This document shows positions 17,504-27,053 of a DNA stretch of 64,000 bases, piece by piece. Within the stretch, counting starts at the first letter, position 1. Every line of letters begins with the position of its first letter. Both the position numbers and the translations under genes were made by a program. The notes below the pieces were generated by a model. That model was not told the DNA's origin, searched no databases, and saw only the letters and a program-made list of their open reading frames with translations. Source of the DNA: SAR324 cluster bacterium (GTDB lineage: Bacteria > SAR324 > NAC60-12); contig JADFZZ010000014.1 of the NCBI GenBank assembly GCA_015232315.1, forward strand, positions 39,101-103,100, in the 5' to 3' direction.

Positions 17504-17854
17504 TCAGGTCTGGTCAGTTTGGATTGCCTTCAAGGCGTCAGCTTCTGTTTCGTAAATAGTGAAGATGCTGTCCAGACAGGTGGTTTTCATGATTTCCATC
17601 AAGTTGCCACCTAATCCGCATAAAATAAAAGTCCGTTGGTTTTCCTTCATGATATTGTAAAAGGAAACCAACACCCCAAGCCCGGAGGAATCCATGAAGG
17701 GGACATCCTCAAAATTGATAATAATTGTTTTAACCTCCAGATCATCGACAAAAGGACTGATCATGTCTTTTGCAATCTTTGAGTCCGTTTGAGCCAATAT
17801 TCCGCGGATACTGAATATTTTGGCACCATGTTTTTCGCTTTGGTCAACACGCAT
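17504..17854 (-). CDS. STAS-domain protein (SpoIIAA-like)
   Basis: A 116-aa single STAS domain with the phosphorylation loop FMDSSGLGVLV at about residues 53-63. The Ser pair after Asp is the usual phospho-acceptor site for anti-sigma kinases. It follows the MBL/cNMP gene by 12 nt and precedes the recombinase by 10 nt, so all three should share a transcript. The context suggests a partner switch that reports the state of the MBL/cNMP sensor. It differs from the STAS protein at 11.8 kb in length and N-terminus, so they are distinct paralogues. Confidence 0.85.
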   Translation of the reverse strand: MRVDQSEKHGAKIFSIRGILAQTDSKIAKDMISPFVDDLEVKTIIINFEDVPFMDSSGLGVLVSFYNIMKENQRTFILCGLGGNLMEIMKTTCLDSIFTIYETEADALKAIQTDQT

Positions 17855-17866
17855 ACGTTTCTAACA

Positions 17867-20101
17867 CTAAAAGGTTGTTAAAGAATAATCTTTATCTAAT
17901 AAATGATCGACCAGAATTCCCATACGTTTCTCAAATGTTTCCAGCAATTTCCAGTGAATAATCGGAATTTGATAAAGAACATTTTCAGGAATGAAAAAAA
18001 TCTTGGAAGTTCGAGTGGCTTTTGCCTGAAAACAACTCGGGATTTGCAGAATGACCGTGTCTTCTCCACAAAAATCACCAGGGCCCAGCATCTCAATCAC
18101 ATGATTTTCAGAATATACCTGCAAGGAGCCTTCTTCCACAAGAAAGAGCCCAAAGCTATCCGACACCGGAATGGGACTGCCTTCATGGTAAGTGAAAGGC
18201 TCCATTCCCCGGATAATTCTATTCTGTACAGGATGAGAGACATTGGTTCCAAACAGCCATGTTTTCTGAAGAAAAGAACGTGAACGACTCATATATTCAA
18301 TCGAATCCGATAACGCGTTTCTTTGGACAAACATGGCATACAAACTCGCTGGAATCTGAAGCACGTGAATATAACTGGTAGCCCGATATGTTTCTGTAAC
18401 TGGAATTTTCTTAAGCGCGGACAACTCACCAATCATACTTCCCGTTGACAGGGAATGCTGAATTTCAAAGCTCCCGTCAATAAATTCTACAGATCCTGTA
18501 AGTACCAGATAGACATGATCTGTGGTTTTATCTTTTTTCAGCAGAATGCTACCCGCATTGAAGGACACAACCACACAATTGGTCAGGATATGCAATTCCG
18601 ACTTATTCACATTAGGAAAATAAGTTCTCAGATAATTCATCGCATATTGTCTGAGATAATCCTGATGGGCCGGTATCATGATATCAATCATGCCAAACGG
18701 CGCCTCTGAGCCAATTTCTTTCTGACGTTGCGTCAGCATCATGGAGGTATGGGATAGAATAATTTTTTCTGTGGTATCGTCTTTAAAATCTTCTGCGTCG
18801 CCATGGATCAGAGCACCACCAATATCAATCTTTTTCAGATGAACAGGTGTCATGTAGTCTGCTTTAACGCGCTCATACATTTCTTTGGAAATTCCAGGCT
18901 GTTTGCCATCCACCGAAATCATTTCCCGCAGGACTTTCATGGATGCGATATCCGCAAAGTGGGCATAAGTTTTATAGCCATCTTCCCAAAATGCCCTGAA
19001 AATAAAAATATTTGTTTCAACCGGATGCGGTGAAAAAATAGGCATCACATCCAGCCCATTGATATCATTCCACTGATTGAAGTCCAGATCATGAACATCA
19101 AAGTAATCATCAAATCTGGACTCTTCCATGTTCATCAATGCCGCCAGTTTTTTCGAAACGGAATGACGCACCAGAGAAGTTGCATAATATTTCAACCGGT
19201 GATCGGATCGCATCAGTGTTGGCAAACCCGCAAAATGGTCATCATGCGCATGCGTATGAAAAATTCCCTCCACTTCACTGATATCAATTCCCAGGGCTCT
19301 CAGACTGTAATCAATATTAGGTCCTGCATCCAAAAGATATATTTTTCCCTGAAACATGATCACACTGGCCATGCATGGACGATTGATATCCCAACCATCG
19401 CCTTCACCGGAATGCACAATCGCAAAAAATTCAGGACGCAACTGATGAAAACCCAGAGAAAATGGCGATTCATAAACCTGATTCGGTTTCAGATTCATGT
19501 CCACAGGCATAGTTTCATTTTTATAGGAAATTTCGTATTTATTGAATCCCGTTTTACGGATAAATACTTCATTGCGTATTTCAACAGGCTGATCATCGAC
19601 AATACACGTATTGATCAATTCTTCTGTCTGGCGAATTTTACCAAAAGAAAACTTGAGCTTCATCTGCATCATTTCATGGGCTTGTTCGCCGGTCATACCG
19701 GCTGCCATCAACTCTTCCTCTGAAATGAGTCCGTAATTTCCACGGTAGATGTACTTCAATTGTGCTTCCACCTGAGGCCTGTTGCCCATGATGATGGGTT
19801 TGATGCCTGTATTGTTAGGGTGTCCGGGAATGATCGTTCCCTGACGATAGAGCATTTGAAGCACAGGAAATTCAGCCAGATTGGCAAACCGGCCATTTTG
19901 CACCGCGACATCAGAAAGCAGAATGGCATTGGGCCCGATTTCACAAGTCACATTATTCACTTCGACTGACCGGATCAGCCCCATTTTACGCAGATGTTTG
20001 ACAACGTCTGCCGGACATCCGCATAAAATATACACATCGGCTTCCTGAATCCCTACCCAGAATACACCTGAAGTGACTGAAACTTTTTTAATGTGGGACA
20101 T
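17867..20101 (-). CDS. Metallo-beta-lactamase-fold protein with two cyclic-nucleotide-binding domains
   Basis: A 744-aa soluble protein. The first 235 or so residues do not match a family I know. The MBL fold (about 240-475) carries HTHAHDDH at 282-289 and further metal-type His/Asp residues (HFAD, IHGDAED), so a di-metal hydrolase or oxygen-binding di-iron site is possible. Two CRP-like cNMP domains follow, about 500-600 (VYLVLTGSVEFI, GSMIGELSAL) and about 635-744 (LFLVEEGSLQVY, PGDFCGED). There is no DNA-binding helix-turn-helix. It is the upstream partner of the STAS, recombinase and histidine kinase genes. I infer a ligand-gated sensor or hydrolase; no substrate can be read. Confidence 0.8.
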   Translation of the reverse strand: MSHIKKVSVTSGVFWVGIQEADVYILCGCPADVVKHLRKMGLIRSVEVNNVTCEIGPNAILLSDVAVQNGRFANLAEFPVLQMLYRQGTIIPGHPNNTGIKPIIMGNRPQVEAQLKYIYRGNYGLISEEELMAAGMTGEQAHEMMQMKLKFSFGKIRQTEELINTCIVDDQPVEIRNEVFIRKTGFNKYEISYKNETMPVDMNLKPNQVYESPFSLGFHQLRPEFFAIVHSGEGDGWDINRPCMASVIMFQGKIYLLDAGPNIDYSLRALGIDISEVEGIFHTHAHDDHFAGLPTLMRSDHRLKYYATSLVRHSVSKKLAALMNMEESRFDDYFDVHDLDFNQWNDINGLDVMPIFSPHPVETNIFIFRAFWEDGYKTYAHFADIASMKVLREMISVDGKQPGISKEMYERVKADYMTPVHLKKIDIGGALIHGDAEDFKDDTTEKIILSHTSMMLTQRQKEIGSEAPFGMIDIMIPAHQDYLRQYAMNYLRTYFPNVNKSELHILTNCVVVSFNAGSILLKKDKTTDHVYLVLTGSVEFIDGSFEIQHSLSTGSMIGELSALKKIPVTETYRATSYIHVLQIPASLYAMFVQRNALSDSIEYMSRSRSFLQKTWLFGTNVSHPVQNRIIRGMEPFTYHEGSPIPVSDSFGLFLVEEGSLQVYSENHVIEMLGPGDFCGEDTVILQIPSCFQAKATRTSKIFFIPENVLYQIPIIHWKLLETFEKRMGILVDHLLDKDYSLTTF

Positions 20102-20196
20102 AGGTTTCCATTGAATGAACCAAGAAATCTGACCTCAATCTTAAGGGTAGCCTTAGCAAGGATTGGGCTATTTTGCAACACAAGTATTAATATTTT

Positions 20197-22440
20197 CTAT
20201 TTTTGCGAAGTATCGGGTGGAATCAGTTGATTCAACACGATTCCAAGCTTCGTTGCCTGTATCACATGCTGGAAAAAACGGCTCTGTGATTTATTCTCGC
20301 TGACAACCTCATGAGCCATACTGGAAAGCGAACTTTCATAAGGCAAAGGCCGATCATAGACGAGAAGATTTTCCGGTTTCCTTTTCAGATCCTTCAGCGT
20401 CGTGAGCAACCAATCCTGATACTGCTCCGGAAACAGGCCTCGCCATGTTTCTTCATGAGACATGGAATCAAACGCGGTAGGCGGAAATAAGAAGTCCTGT
20501 GCCCCTTGAGCCTTGAAACAAAACAGGTCCAGATCCTCTGTCAACGCATAACAACCCCGATTCCGGGTTTTGTAGAATAACTTGTCACCCATCAGATAAA
20601 TCCATGGAGACCCCTCCCCCGCAAACATATTTTTTCCCAGCCATCCTGTGAAACCGGAAAGACCTGTGATCGCGGCAAGGGTTGGAGCCACATCAATCTG
20701 GTGGACAGGATACTGAATCCGTTTTGGATTTTTTATATTTTTTGAAATAATCGCAATGGGAATCCTGAAACGCATTTCGGTCTGTTGCAATGGAAACAAT
20801 TCTTCATGGGGCATCACGCCTATGCTGTGATCAGCCTGCAAGACAACAATCGTGTCCTCTGCCAGCGTACTGGAAAAAAACGCGTCAAAAAAATGAGCCA
20901 ATGCGCCATCCAGATATTTCAGTCGAGATAAATATGCCTGATATTCAGGAAATCCGGCTGTGTCATGAACCAGATCAGGAGGTAGAGGGCCTTCCGGAAT
21001 CATCTTGAAATAAGGATGATGGGTGCTGATGGTTAGCAGATTGGCAAACACAGGACGGTTGTTCTTTTTCAATACTTCCAGGGCTTTCAAGGACTCCAGT
21101 AAAAAGGGCTCATCTGCCAGTCCCCAATTGCCGATTTTTTGATGGATGCCTTTGCTCTCATAATATTCCCTGTCATAAAACAGTCCTGTACCATGCAGGG
21201 ATTCAAACAAATCTGAGTTATGAAATGTGCGGTCCAGGGTATTCATCCAGGTCGTTTGATAACCGGCTTCCTGAAATAACTTCTGGATGCAACGAATGTT
21301 CAGATTGGGATACGCCAGAAAAGTGGCAGGACCTTTGATGTTGGGAAGCATGGAACACAAGGTGCTGAATTGCCCTCTGACAGTTTGCCCTGCGGTAAAA
21401 CTTGAACTGTAGGCCTGCGTGAACAACATGCTGTTATTCCATAAAATTGATCTCAAGCGGGGATAAACGCGTGGTCCAATGTCAGGATGCAACAATTCGA
21501 AGGCCCGCATGCTTTCCACAAAAATGACAATCACATTGACTGGTTTATCTTCAGAAAGTCCAAATTGCTGTCTCAAATCATGCATTTGAACTGGATTTCG
21601 GTCCATGTGACGCCAGAGTGGCCATTGGGTGTCTGAAACCGGGGGTTCCTTGAACTGGTGTCCTGATTCCTCAAAATCGGCATCATCATAATCCCGGAAA
21701 GACGCCAGCATTTTCCCCGCGGGTGAGAGCCAGACAGGGTCCAGGCTGGCTGGATCTTCAGGGTCGGCACGTTCCAGCACCCGATCATCTCCAACCATTT
21801 CTTCAACCCATGATTTGATCACATGATCACTCAGCATATTGCTTCGGGCAACATTGATCCATAGGGGAAATCGTCCAATCAGATAGATTAGGACAATATT
21901 CAACAGCAACATTTTCCAGGAGACCGGATACCGCTTTTGCTTTTTGTGAATCCGTTTGATGAGCAGACAACTCAGGATGGCCGCCAGACATAATACAATA
22001 CTGAGTATCATTGGCGGTGTCATGGCCAGTGACGCTGTAGAATCACTGACCGCTAGCAGATCTTGCCAGTGGAGTTGCACGACCCACCATTCCAGCCTGG
22101 TTTTAAAAAAGCGGAAATGAATGACATTCGAAAATGTCGCAAGCCAGACAAATATAGCTCCCGGAACCCAGAACCATACGGCATTCATTCTTGAGAGGAC
22201 CTGCAACCCATAACTGAAGACTGTCACGGCCAACACAATAGCAATGTCATACAGCCAGCCAATATAGATATTAAAACTCCACGCCTGCGCATAACCCAGA
22301 TTCATATCCACCACAATCTGGTGTCTTAAACTCACCATAGCCCCCCAGAGTAATACCCCGGGAATCAGAAAATACAGTGAATGGGAGTTTTTCACACTTT
22401 GGTGCTTATGGTGATTTCTTAAACGATTCTGGTTCATCAT
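20197..22440 (-). CDS. Sulfatase-fold membrane enzyme, LTA synthase/phosphoglycerol transferase-like
   Basis: A 747-aa protein with about five N-terminal membrane helices (to about residue 200) and a periplasmic alkaline-phosphatase-superfamily domain. Metal and catalytic features are IVIFVESMRAF (Glu ligand), FTAGQTVRG (the Thr that acts as nucleophile in LTA synthase-like enzymes), THHPYF and LQADHSIG (Asp-His ligands). Such enzymes transfer phosphoglycerol or phosphoethanolamine to glycans or lipids at the outer face of the inner membrane. It follows the GT39-type gene by 36 nt, which points to a shared role in modifying envelope glycolipid. The exact donor and acceptor cannot be told. Confidence 0.85.
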   Translation of the reverse strand: MMNQNRLRNHHKHQSVKNSHSLYFLIPGVLLWGAMVSLRHQIVVDMNLGYAQAWSFNIYIGWLYDIAIVLAVTVFSYGLQVLSRMNAVWFWVPGAIFVWLATFSNVIHFRFFKTRLEWWVVQLHWQDLLAVSDSTASLAMTPPMILSIVLCLAAILSCLLIKRIHKKQKRYPVSWKMLLLNIVLIYLIGRFPLWINVARSNMLSDHVIKSWVEEMVGDDRVLERADPEDPASLDPVWLSPAGKMLASFRDYDDADFEESGHQFKEPPVSDTQWPLWRHMDRNPVQMHDLRQQFGLSEDKPVNVIVIFVESMRAFELLHPDIGPRVYPRLRSILWNNSMLFTQAYSSSFTAGQTVRGQFSTLCSMLPNIKGPATFLAYPNLNIRCIQKLFQEAGYQTTWMNTLDRTFHNSDLFESLHGTGLFYDREYYESKGIHQKIGNWGLADEPFLLESLKALEVLKKNNRPVFANLLTISTHHPYFKMIPEGPLPPDLVHDTAGFPEYQAYLSRLKYLDGALAHFFDAFFSSTLAEDTIVVLQADHSIGVMPHEELFPLQQTEMRFRIPIAIISKNIKNPKRIQYPVHQIDVAPTLAAITGLSGFTGWLGKNMFAGEGSPWIYLMGDKLFYKTRNRGCYALTEDLDLFCFKAQGAQDFLFPPTAFDSMSHEETWRGLFPEQYQDWLLTTLKDLKRKPENLLVYDRPLPYESSLSSMAHEVVSENKSQSRFFQHVIQATKLGIVLNQLIPPDTSQK

Positions 22441-22476
22441 TTTTCATTCTTCAGAATATGGCCTGTGAACATCTCC

Positions 22477-24153
22477 TCAAAAGCCAGATTCACGCTGAAT
22501 TGAATCTTGGCCCACAGAATAAACTTCAAGAGTTCTGACAACCCGATGATTGCTTTCTGTGACCACATCGCCGAGATACTGTAATGGTGCTGTGAATTTT
22601 TGGGCAAAATGTTCACGAGCACGCTCACATTTTGGCAAATCACAGACGAATATTGAATTGTTGTTGAGAACATCTTCATCGAGACTCCATTGATTCCGTT
22701 CAGGTTTTTCCAGACTGTGAGGCCATGGAAAATCCGGGAGATAAAACGAAAGAGCCCCGCCAAGTTGATATTCCTTGCTGATCACATAACGTGGCATTGG
22801 CAATTGATTTTTTTTCAGTAACTCAACAATCGCATTTGCAGTTTCAGGCCAACCCAGCATTGGAGCGACCGGATCACTTAAGGTTCGCATGGCGGCACGT
22901 TGGATCAATGGCGAATACCGCTGAAAGTCTTCGTCTGACAAGCGCGATTGAAGCTCTTTGAAAAATGGTTCTGCGCCATAATAACGCGCTTTCATCGTTT
23001 TGAGTTCCTGCTGAACATTTTCGGGAACCCCTTTCCGTTGCAACCATGTATAGTTTTCCAGTTTGTACTGCATCACATCACCCAGCGGATGAAACACATG
23101 CAGGATCGCGACACCAATAAGCAACAGGTTGAACACAATCCCAAGCGCCAGCATCCAGCGTGTTTTAGCAGTCGCTACGGATTCCGCCAGAATTTTTCCG
23201 GCAAGAATCATGAACCCCAGATAGCTGACATTGACCCAATGCGGATCAGCAATATCGCCCCGAAAACTCATCATTGTAAAAAAAATCAACGGAAAGGATG
23301 AAACAACGATAATGACCGATTCCGGCGAACTCCCGTTGGCAAACATGGATCTTTTCTTCCATAAATTTTGAAAACACCACCAGGACCAGACCGGGGAAAA
23401 CAACATTAAATGCCCCAATGTGAAAAATATCGCGTTTTGTCCCAACGGGGCTCCCGACAATCCTCGTTTGAACTGAAATAAAAACGACACCCAGTGATTT
23501 TGATAATTCCACCACAGCACAGGTGTAAAAATGATCAACGAGACCAGACCGGCCACATAGAGCCACGGATTGAGCCATTGTCGGCGAAGGGGTTTATAAA
23601 GCAGGAAATGAATTCCCATCCCCATATAAAACAGCAGTGTGATGTATTTGGATAGCGCTCCCAACCCAGCGATAACACCAATCCCCATGAGCCATCGAAT
23701 TTTTTGGGTCTGATGGTAACGAACCAGAAAATACAAATTGATGAGCCAGAAAATCAGATAGGCCTGGTCAATGTGTAGAAAAATACTGCCCAAGGTGAAA
23801 TAAAGTGTGGAACAGAGCAACAGGAGCGTCATCAGTCCAGCGGTTGTTCCAAAAAGGCGGACACTGATTCCATAAGCCAAAACACAGATCAGTAGATTGT
23901 AGATCTGGGATCCGACCTCAAGGCTCATTTCATGGTTTCCGCCTAACAATGTGATTGTGCGGAAAACCCAGGCGACCATCGGGGGATGTTCATAGTAGGA
24001 CCAGGCAAGGAAACGGGACCAAACCCAATGGTCCAGCATATCCGGGTGGGGGTGAATGAACAGATTCAGAATAAAAAAGAACAAAAAATGAAATCCCAGC
24101 ACGGCAACAGCGATTTTGGGAGAGCGACCTGGTGACATAAAAAAAGTATTCAT
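22477..24153 (-). CDS. GT39-type polyprenyl-sugar glycosyltransferase (ArnT-like)
   Basis: A 558-aa protein with about ten membrane helices up to residue 350 and a periplasmic C-terminal domain. The first external loop reads DHWVWSRFLAWSYYEHPPMVAW, split by the conserved D-H and HPP motifs of dolichyl-/undecaprenyl-phosphate-sugar transferases of the GT39/ArnT group. These use a lipid-linked sugar to glycosylate lipid A or proteins in the periplasm. It sits between the unknown 427-aa gene (33 nt upstream) and the sulfatase-fold gene (36 nt downstream) on the same strand. The acceptor is unknown. Confidence 0.82.
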   Translation of the reverse strand: MNTFFMSPGRSPKIAVAVLGFHFLFFFILNLFIHPHPDMLDHWVWSRFLAWSYYEHPPMVAWVFRTITLLGGNHEMSLEVGSQIYNLLICVLAYGISVRLFGTTAGLMTLLLLCSTLYFTLGSIFLHIDQAYLIFWLINLYFLVRYHQTQKIRWLMGIGVIAGLGALSKYITLLFYMGMGIHFLLYKPLRRQWLNPWLYVAGLVSLIIFTPVLWWNYQNHWVSFLFQFKRGLSGAPLGQNAIFFTLGHLMLFSPVWSWWCFQNLWKKRSMFANGSSPESVIIVVSSFPLIFFTMMSFRGDIADPHWVNVSYLGFMILAGKILAESVATAKTRWMLALGIVFNLLLIGVAILHVFHPLGDVMQYKLENYTWLQRKGVPENVQQELKTMKARYYGAEPFFKELQSRLSDEDFQRYSPLIQRAAMRTLSDPVAPMLGWPETANAIVELLKKNQLPMPRYVISKEYQLGGALSFYLPDFPWPHSLEKPERNQWSLDEDVLNNNSIFVCDLPKCERAREHFAQKFTAPLQYLGDVVTESNHRVVRTLEVYSVGQDSIQRESGF

Positions 24154-24186
24154 TCACATCCTGAAAAAAATTAAAAACAAGCGGAC

Positions 24187-25470
24187 TTAACCTTCCATGC
24201 TCTCAGTGATGGAATATATGAGTCGGCTTTGCAAGCGAACCAGATTTGGATCAATCACCACGGCATCATCAATCGCTTCTTTCCCCTGTCTCAACAGATC
24301 CAGCACCCCTTCTCTGGTAATTTTGAACAGATCCCTGTGAACATAACCATAATGCGTCGCATTGGCGAATTCGCTCAAAACGGGAAGATCGGCTTTGGTG
24401 ACTGTGGTTTTTGAGGTCAGGCTCAGGGCTTTTTTGTAGCATGCAATGACTTTTTTATAAGTTGGAAAAAGTTTTTCCATCATACTGTAATCCCCGGCTT
24501 CAATACGCATCAGATAGTACTGAAGAGCCTGCATGTGAATCCGTCCTTCCAGCACATGAGCGTAATTTAGTTTGTCATCAATTTCTTTCATTTTATCCAC
24601 CAGTTTCAAGCCAATGGAATGCAGAACTGGTATTTGTTTAAGGATATCGATGATGATCATTAATTTTTTTAACAGAAACTGTTTTCGTTTGGAATCATCC
24701 GTTTCCGGTGTTTCAGTGGAAAAAAAGCCACTCAACGCCCGTTCCTGGTTACTGAGTTGATTCAATTCGTCCATATTGAAAGACACGGTCATCCGGGTAG
24801 ACAGAACTTTCATCAGTTCCGCCGACCTGTCCAGAAGTTCCTGGGCAATCTTCAACTCCATGATATAGGTGCGTTCTACCACATTTTCAGGTCCGAGTCT
24901 GTCTTTGAAATCAACCTTTCCCAAATTCGCGTTTTTGAGTTGTTTCGAACGCAATGTAAGCATTTGTTGCTTGAGGATATTCCCCATTTTATCCAGATAG
25001 AGTCGATAAGTTTTCAATACCATCCCCACTGTTCCAAGTGCTATATCTCCCAGATATACCGGGATCATGGACTGAATAATAATATCCCGATAGACGGATA
25101 GCGGAAAAGTACGTTCAGCTTCAAGAATCACATTGATCAGTTTCAATCGACTGACAGAAGACGTAGGATCTTTTTTCAGATCATCTACCAGCGATCTGGC
25201 TGTTTTATTGGGATGATGCCTCCCGATAATACTGCCATCCAGATGATTGATATTTTTGATTTCAGGCACACCGCCAATCAATTTCTGTTTCAGCCTTGTC
25301 AGAAATTTTGCATGTTGCTGCTTGTTGATCTGTTCCACAATGATGATTACTTTTTCCTGAAATCCGGTGAAATCCAGATTTTCCTGCATAGCCTTCCTGA
25401 CATCTTTTTCAGACAGTTCAATGCGGTCCTTCAGTGTGGATTCAATTTTCTTTTTTACGGGCTTTGCCAT
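24187..25470 (-). CDS. Unknown soluble protein, paralogue of the one at 55.7 kb
   Basis: A 427-aa, Lys- and Leu-rich, all-helical protein without signal peptide or membrane segment. It shares ordered blocks with the 381-aa protein at 55740-56885: LKKDP near residue 98, RLKL, IQSM, TYRLYLDKM, IPVLH and GRIHMQ (paralogue: LKKNP, RLKL, MQSS, SYQLYLKRL, IPMLH, GRIHMT). These match no family I know. No catalytic motif stands out; a scaffold role is possible. It is the first gene of a minus-strand set leading into the GT39-type and sulfatase-fold envelope genes. Confidence 0.75.
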   Translation of the reverse strand: MAKPVKKKIESTLKDRIELSEKDVRKAMQENLDFTGFQEKVIIIVEQINKQQHAKFLTRLKQKLIGGVPEIKNINHLDGSIIGRHHPNKTARSLVDDLKKDPTSSVSRLKLINVILEAERTFPLSVYRDIIIQSMIPVYLGDIALGTVGMVLKTYRLYLDKMGNILKQQMLTLRSKQLKNANLGKVDFKDRLGPENVVERTYIMELKIAQELLDRSAELMKVLSTRMTVSFNMDELNQLSNQERALSGFFSTETPETDDSKRKQFLLKKLMIIIDILKQIPVLHSIGLKLVDKMKEIDDKLNYAHVLEGRIHMQALQYYLMRIEAGDYSMMEKLFPTYKKVIACYKKALSLTSKTTVTKADLPVLSEFANATHYGYVHRDLFKITREGVLDLLRQGKEAIDDAVVIDPNLVRLQSRLIYSITESMEG

Positions 25471-25899
25471 AATTCCTCGTGATGTGGGTCAGAGTTTCCG
25501 GCATCTTTACGTTTTTCACCATAATCACCATCATGTCATGAGTTCAGGTCAAATGACTAGATGAAAAGAATAATGAACCATTTTATGAAAAAAATTTTCG
25601 TAGAAGACAATGAGACTGTTGCTTTTTTTAATAAAAATCGCTAACTCCTCAAATATTAATCTGATACTGGTATGATTTCTGCTGGATTTATTGAAATCCA
25701 TACCCTGATTTAGTACCTTTGTGCAATTTTGTTTTAACCGATGTAAATTATTGAAATCATTTACGTCGGACGTGTCCTACAACATCCGGAAGATAGTTCT
25801 TCAAACGACTGGAATCACAGAAGATCATTTCTATTGACCGGGATAACACGTTTAAAATGACGAAGGTATTGTGATTTTTTTGGTTGTAACGGAGGTGTT
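25471..25899. other. AT-rich intergenic region with one hairpin
   Basis: A 429-bp gap, AT-rich, upstream of the minus-strand 427-aa gene and ahead of a small plus-strand ORF. It holds an imperfect hairpin, GATGTAAAT at 25740-25748 and ATTTACGTC at 25759-25767. I see no gene; a 23-codon ORF at 25573-25644 is too short to support. Confidence 0.4.
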
Positions 25900-26088
25900 T
25901 TGGAAAATCAGCACAATGATGTGATTTTAAAATTGCAGTGTAATGCCTTGAAGCTTTATGCAGAACAGTTCCCTTGTGAAGAACGGGAACAGAAGATTCT
26001 GGAGTGGATTGCAAAATATGCCCATGTTTATCGCGATACCATGGAACAGTTCATTGATTGTTCAGGCCAACAGCCAACTCAAAACTGA
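25900..26088 (+). CDS. Small unknown protein with a TTG start
   Basis: A 62-aa ORF beginning with TTG, placed by GGAGG only 4 nt upstream (25891-25895). The product is acidic and helical with two Cys (KLQCNAL and QFPCEE) and a third near the end. No family is recognised. Support rests on the strong ribosome-binding site and the lack of any other gene in this stretch. Confidence 0.4.
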   Translation: MENQHNDVILKLQCNALKLYAEQFPCEEREQKILEWIAKYAHVYRDTMEQFIDCSGQQPTQN

Positions 26089-26318
26089 AACAGTTCTTCG
26101 CCTCCTGATCAACCCTCTTCTATTATCAAATAAGATCCGAAACTAAGGCGATCACCAGCTATAAACATACTCGGAATTATGTCTGCCTCCGTGTCACTCC
26201 CGCGAAGGAGGATAAATTCCTTTCTGGCTTTCGCCTAAACCGACCAAAGCCTTTAAGGTGCGAAGATTGCCTGCTTGAGTTTCGGGTTTTATTAACCGTT
26301 GAGTCCTAAGGACCTGAA

Positions 26319-27053
26319 GTGCTGGAAATCAGAAACCTGACAAAACATTATGGAAAAACACTTGCGGTGAATCAGGTTTCCTTACAGGTTCGCCCCGGTG
26401 AAATCATGGTGTTGCTGGGACCAAATGGTTCTGGAAAATCATCCCTCATGAAAATCATCAGTGGATTGCTCAAATCGGATTCCGGCCGCATTGAATGGAA
26501 CAGTGAACCTCTCACGCCGCATTGGATCAAACAAAATGGCAAAATTGGTTACTGTCCCCAGTTTCTGCAAATATGGGAAGACCTGACGCCCCTGGAACAA
26601 CTCGTGTTCATGGGCTTGATGTATGGCGGGGAAAACGAACAGGTGAAAACCCAAAGCGTGAAGATTCTGGAACAACTCGGTCTGACTCCGCAAACCCATC
26701 AACTCACTCGAATTCTTTCGGGTGGCATGAAACAACGGGTCAATATTGGACTCGCCTTGATCCATGAACCAGCATTGATTCTGCTGGATGAACCCACCAA
26801 CGGTCTTGATCCCCATAGTCTGATCCTCATCAGGGAATTGCTCAGAACGCGCTCCCGACAACAGCGGCAAACCATGATGATCGCCACTCACGACATGGAT
26901 GAAGCGGATAAGCTCGCTGACCGGATTGCTATTCTACATCTTGGGAAAATCATTGCTTGTGATGAACCCCATGCATTGAAACAAAGGGTAGATCCCTCAG
27001 GCAATATTTCCATGGAAGATGTATTTATAGCGTTGACCGGAAAGGTGTCATGA
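26319..27053 (+). CDS. ABC transporter ATP-binding protein
   Basis: A 244-aa ABC ATPase with Walker A GPNGSGKSS (about residue 33), Q-loop CPQFLQ, signature LSGGMKQR, Walker B LILLDEPTNGLD and the switch His in ATHDMDEAD. GTG start with AAGGA upstream. Its stop overlaps the next gene's start as ATGA, so it and the ABC-2 permease form one exporter. ABC-2 systems of this type move lipids, polyketides, drugs or polysaccharides outward. Confidence 0.93.
   Translation: MLEIRNLTKHYGKTLAVNQVSLQVRPGEIMVLLGPNGSGKSSLMKIISGLLKSDSGRIEWNSEPLTPHWIKQNGKIGYCPQFLQIWEDLTPLEQLVFMGLMYGGENEQVKTQSVKILEQLGLTPQTHQLTRILSGGMKQRVNIGLALIHEPALILLDEPTNGLDPHSLILIRELLRTRSRQQRQTMMIATHDMDEADKLADRIAILHLGKIIACDEPHALKQRVDPSGNISMEDVFIALTGKVS

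Noticed and set aside
19091..19723. 210-codon ORF antisense to the MBL/cNMP gene
   Set aside because: Shadow of a strong coding frame; composition is His/Phe-rich and unlike real proteins.
25573..25644. 23-codon ORF beginning MNHFMKKIFVEDNE
   Set aside because: Too short, no clear ribosome-binding site, and no continuation; the resemblance to a receiver-domain start is not enough.
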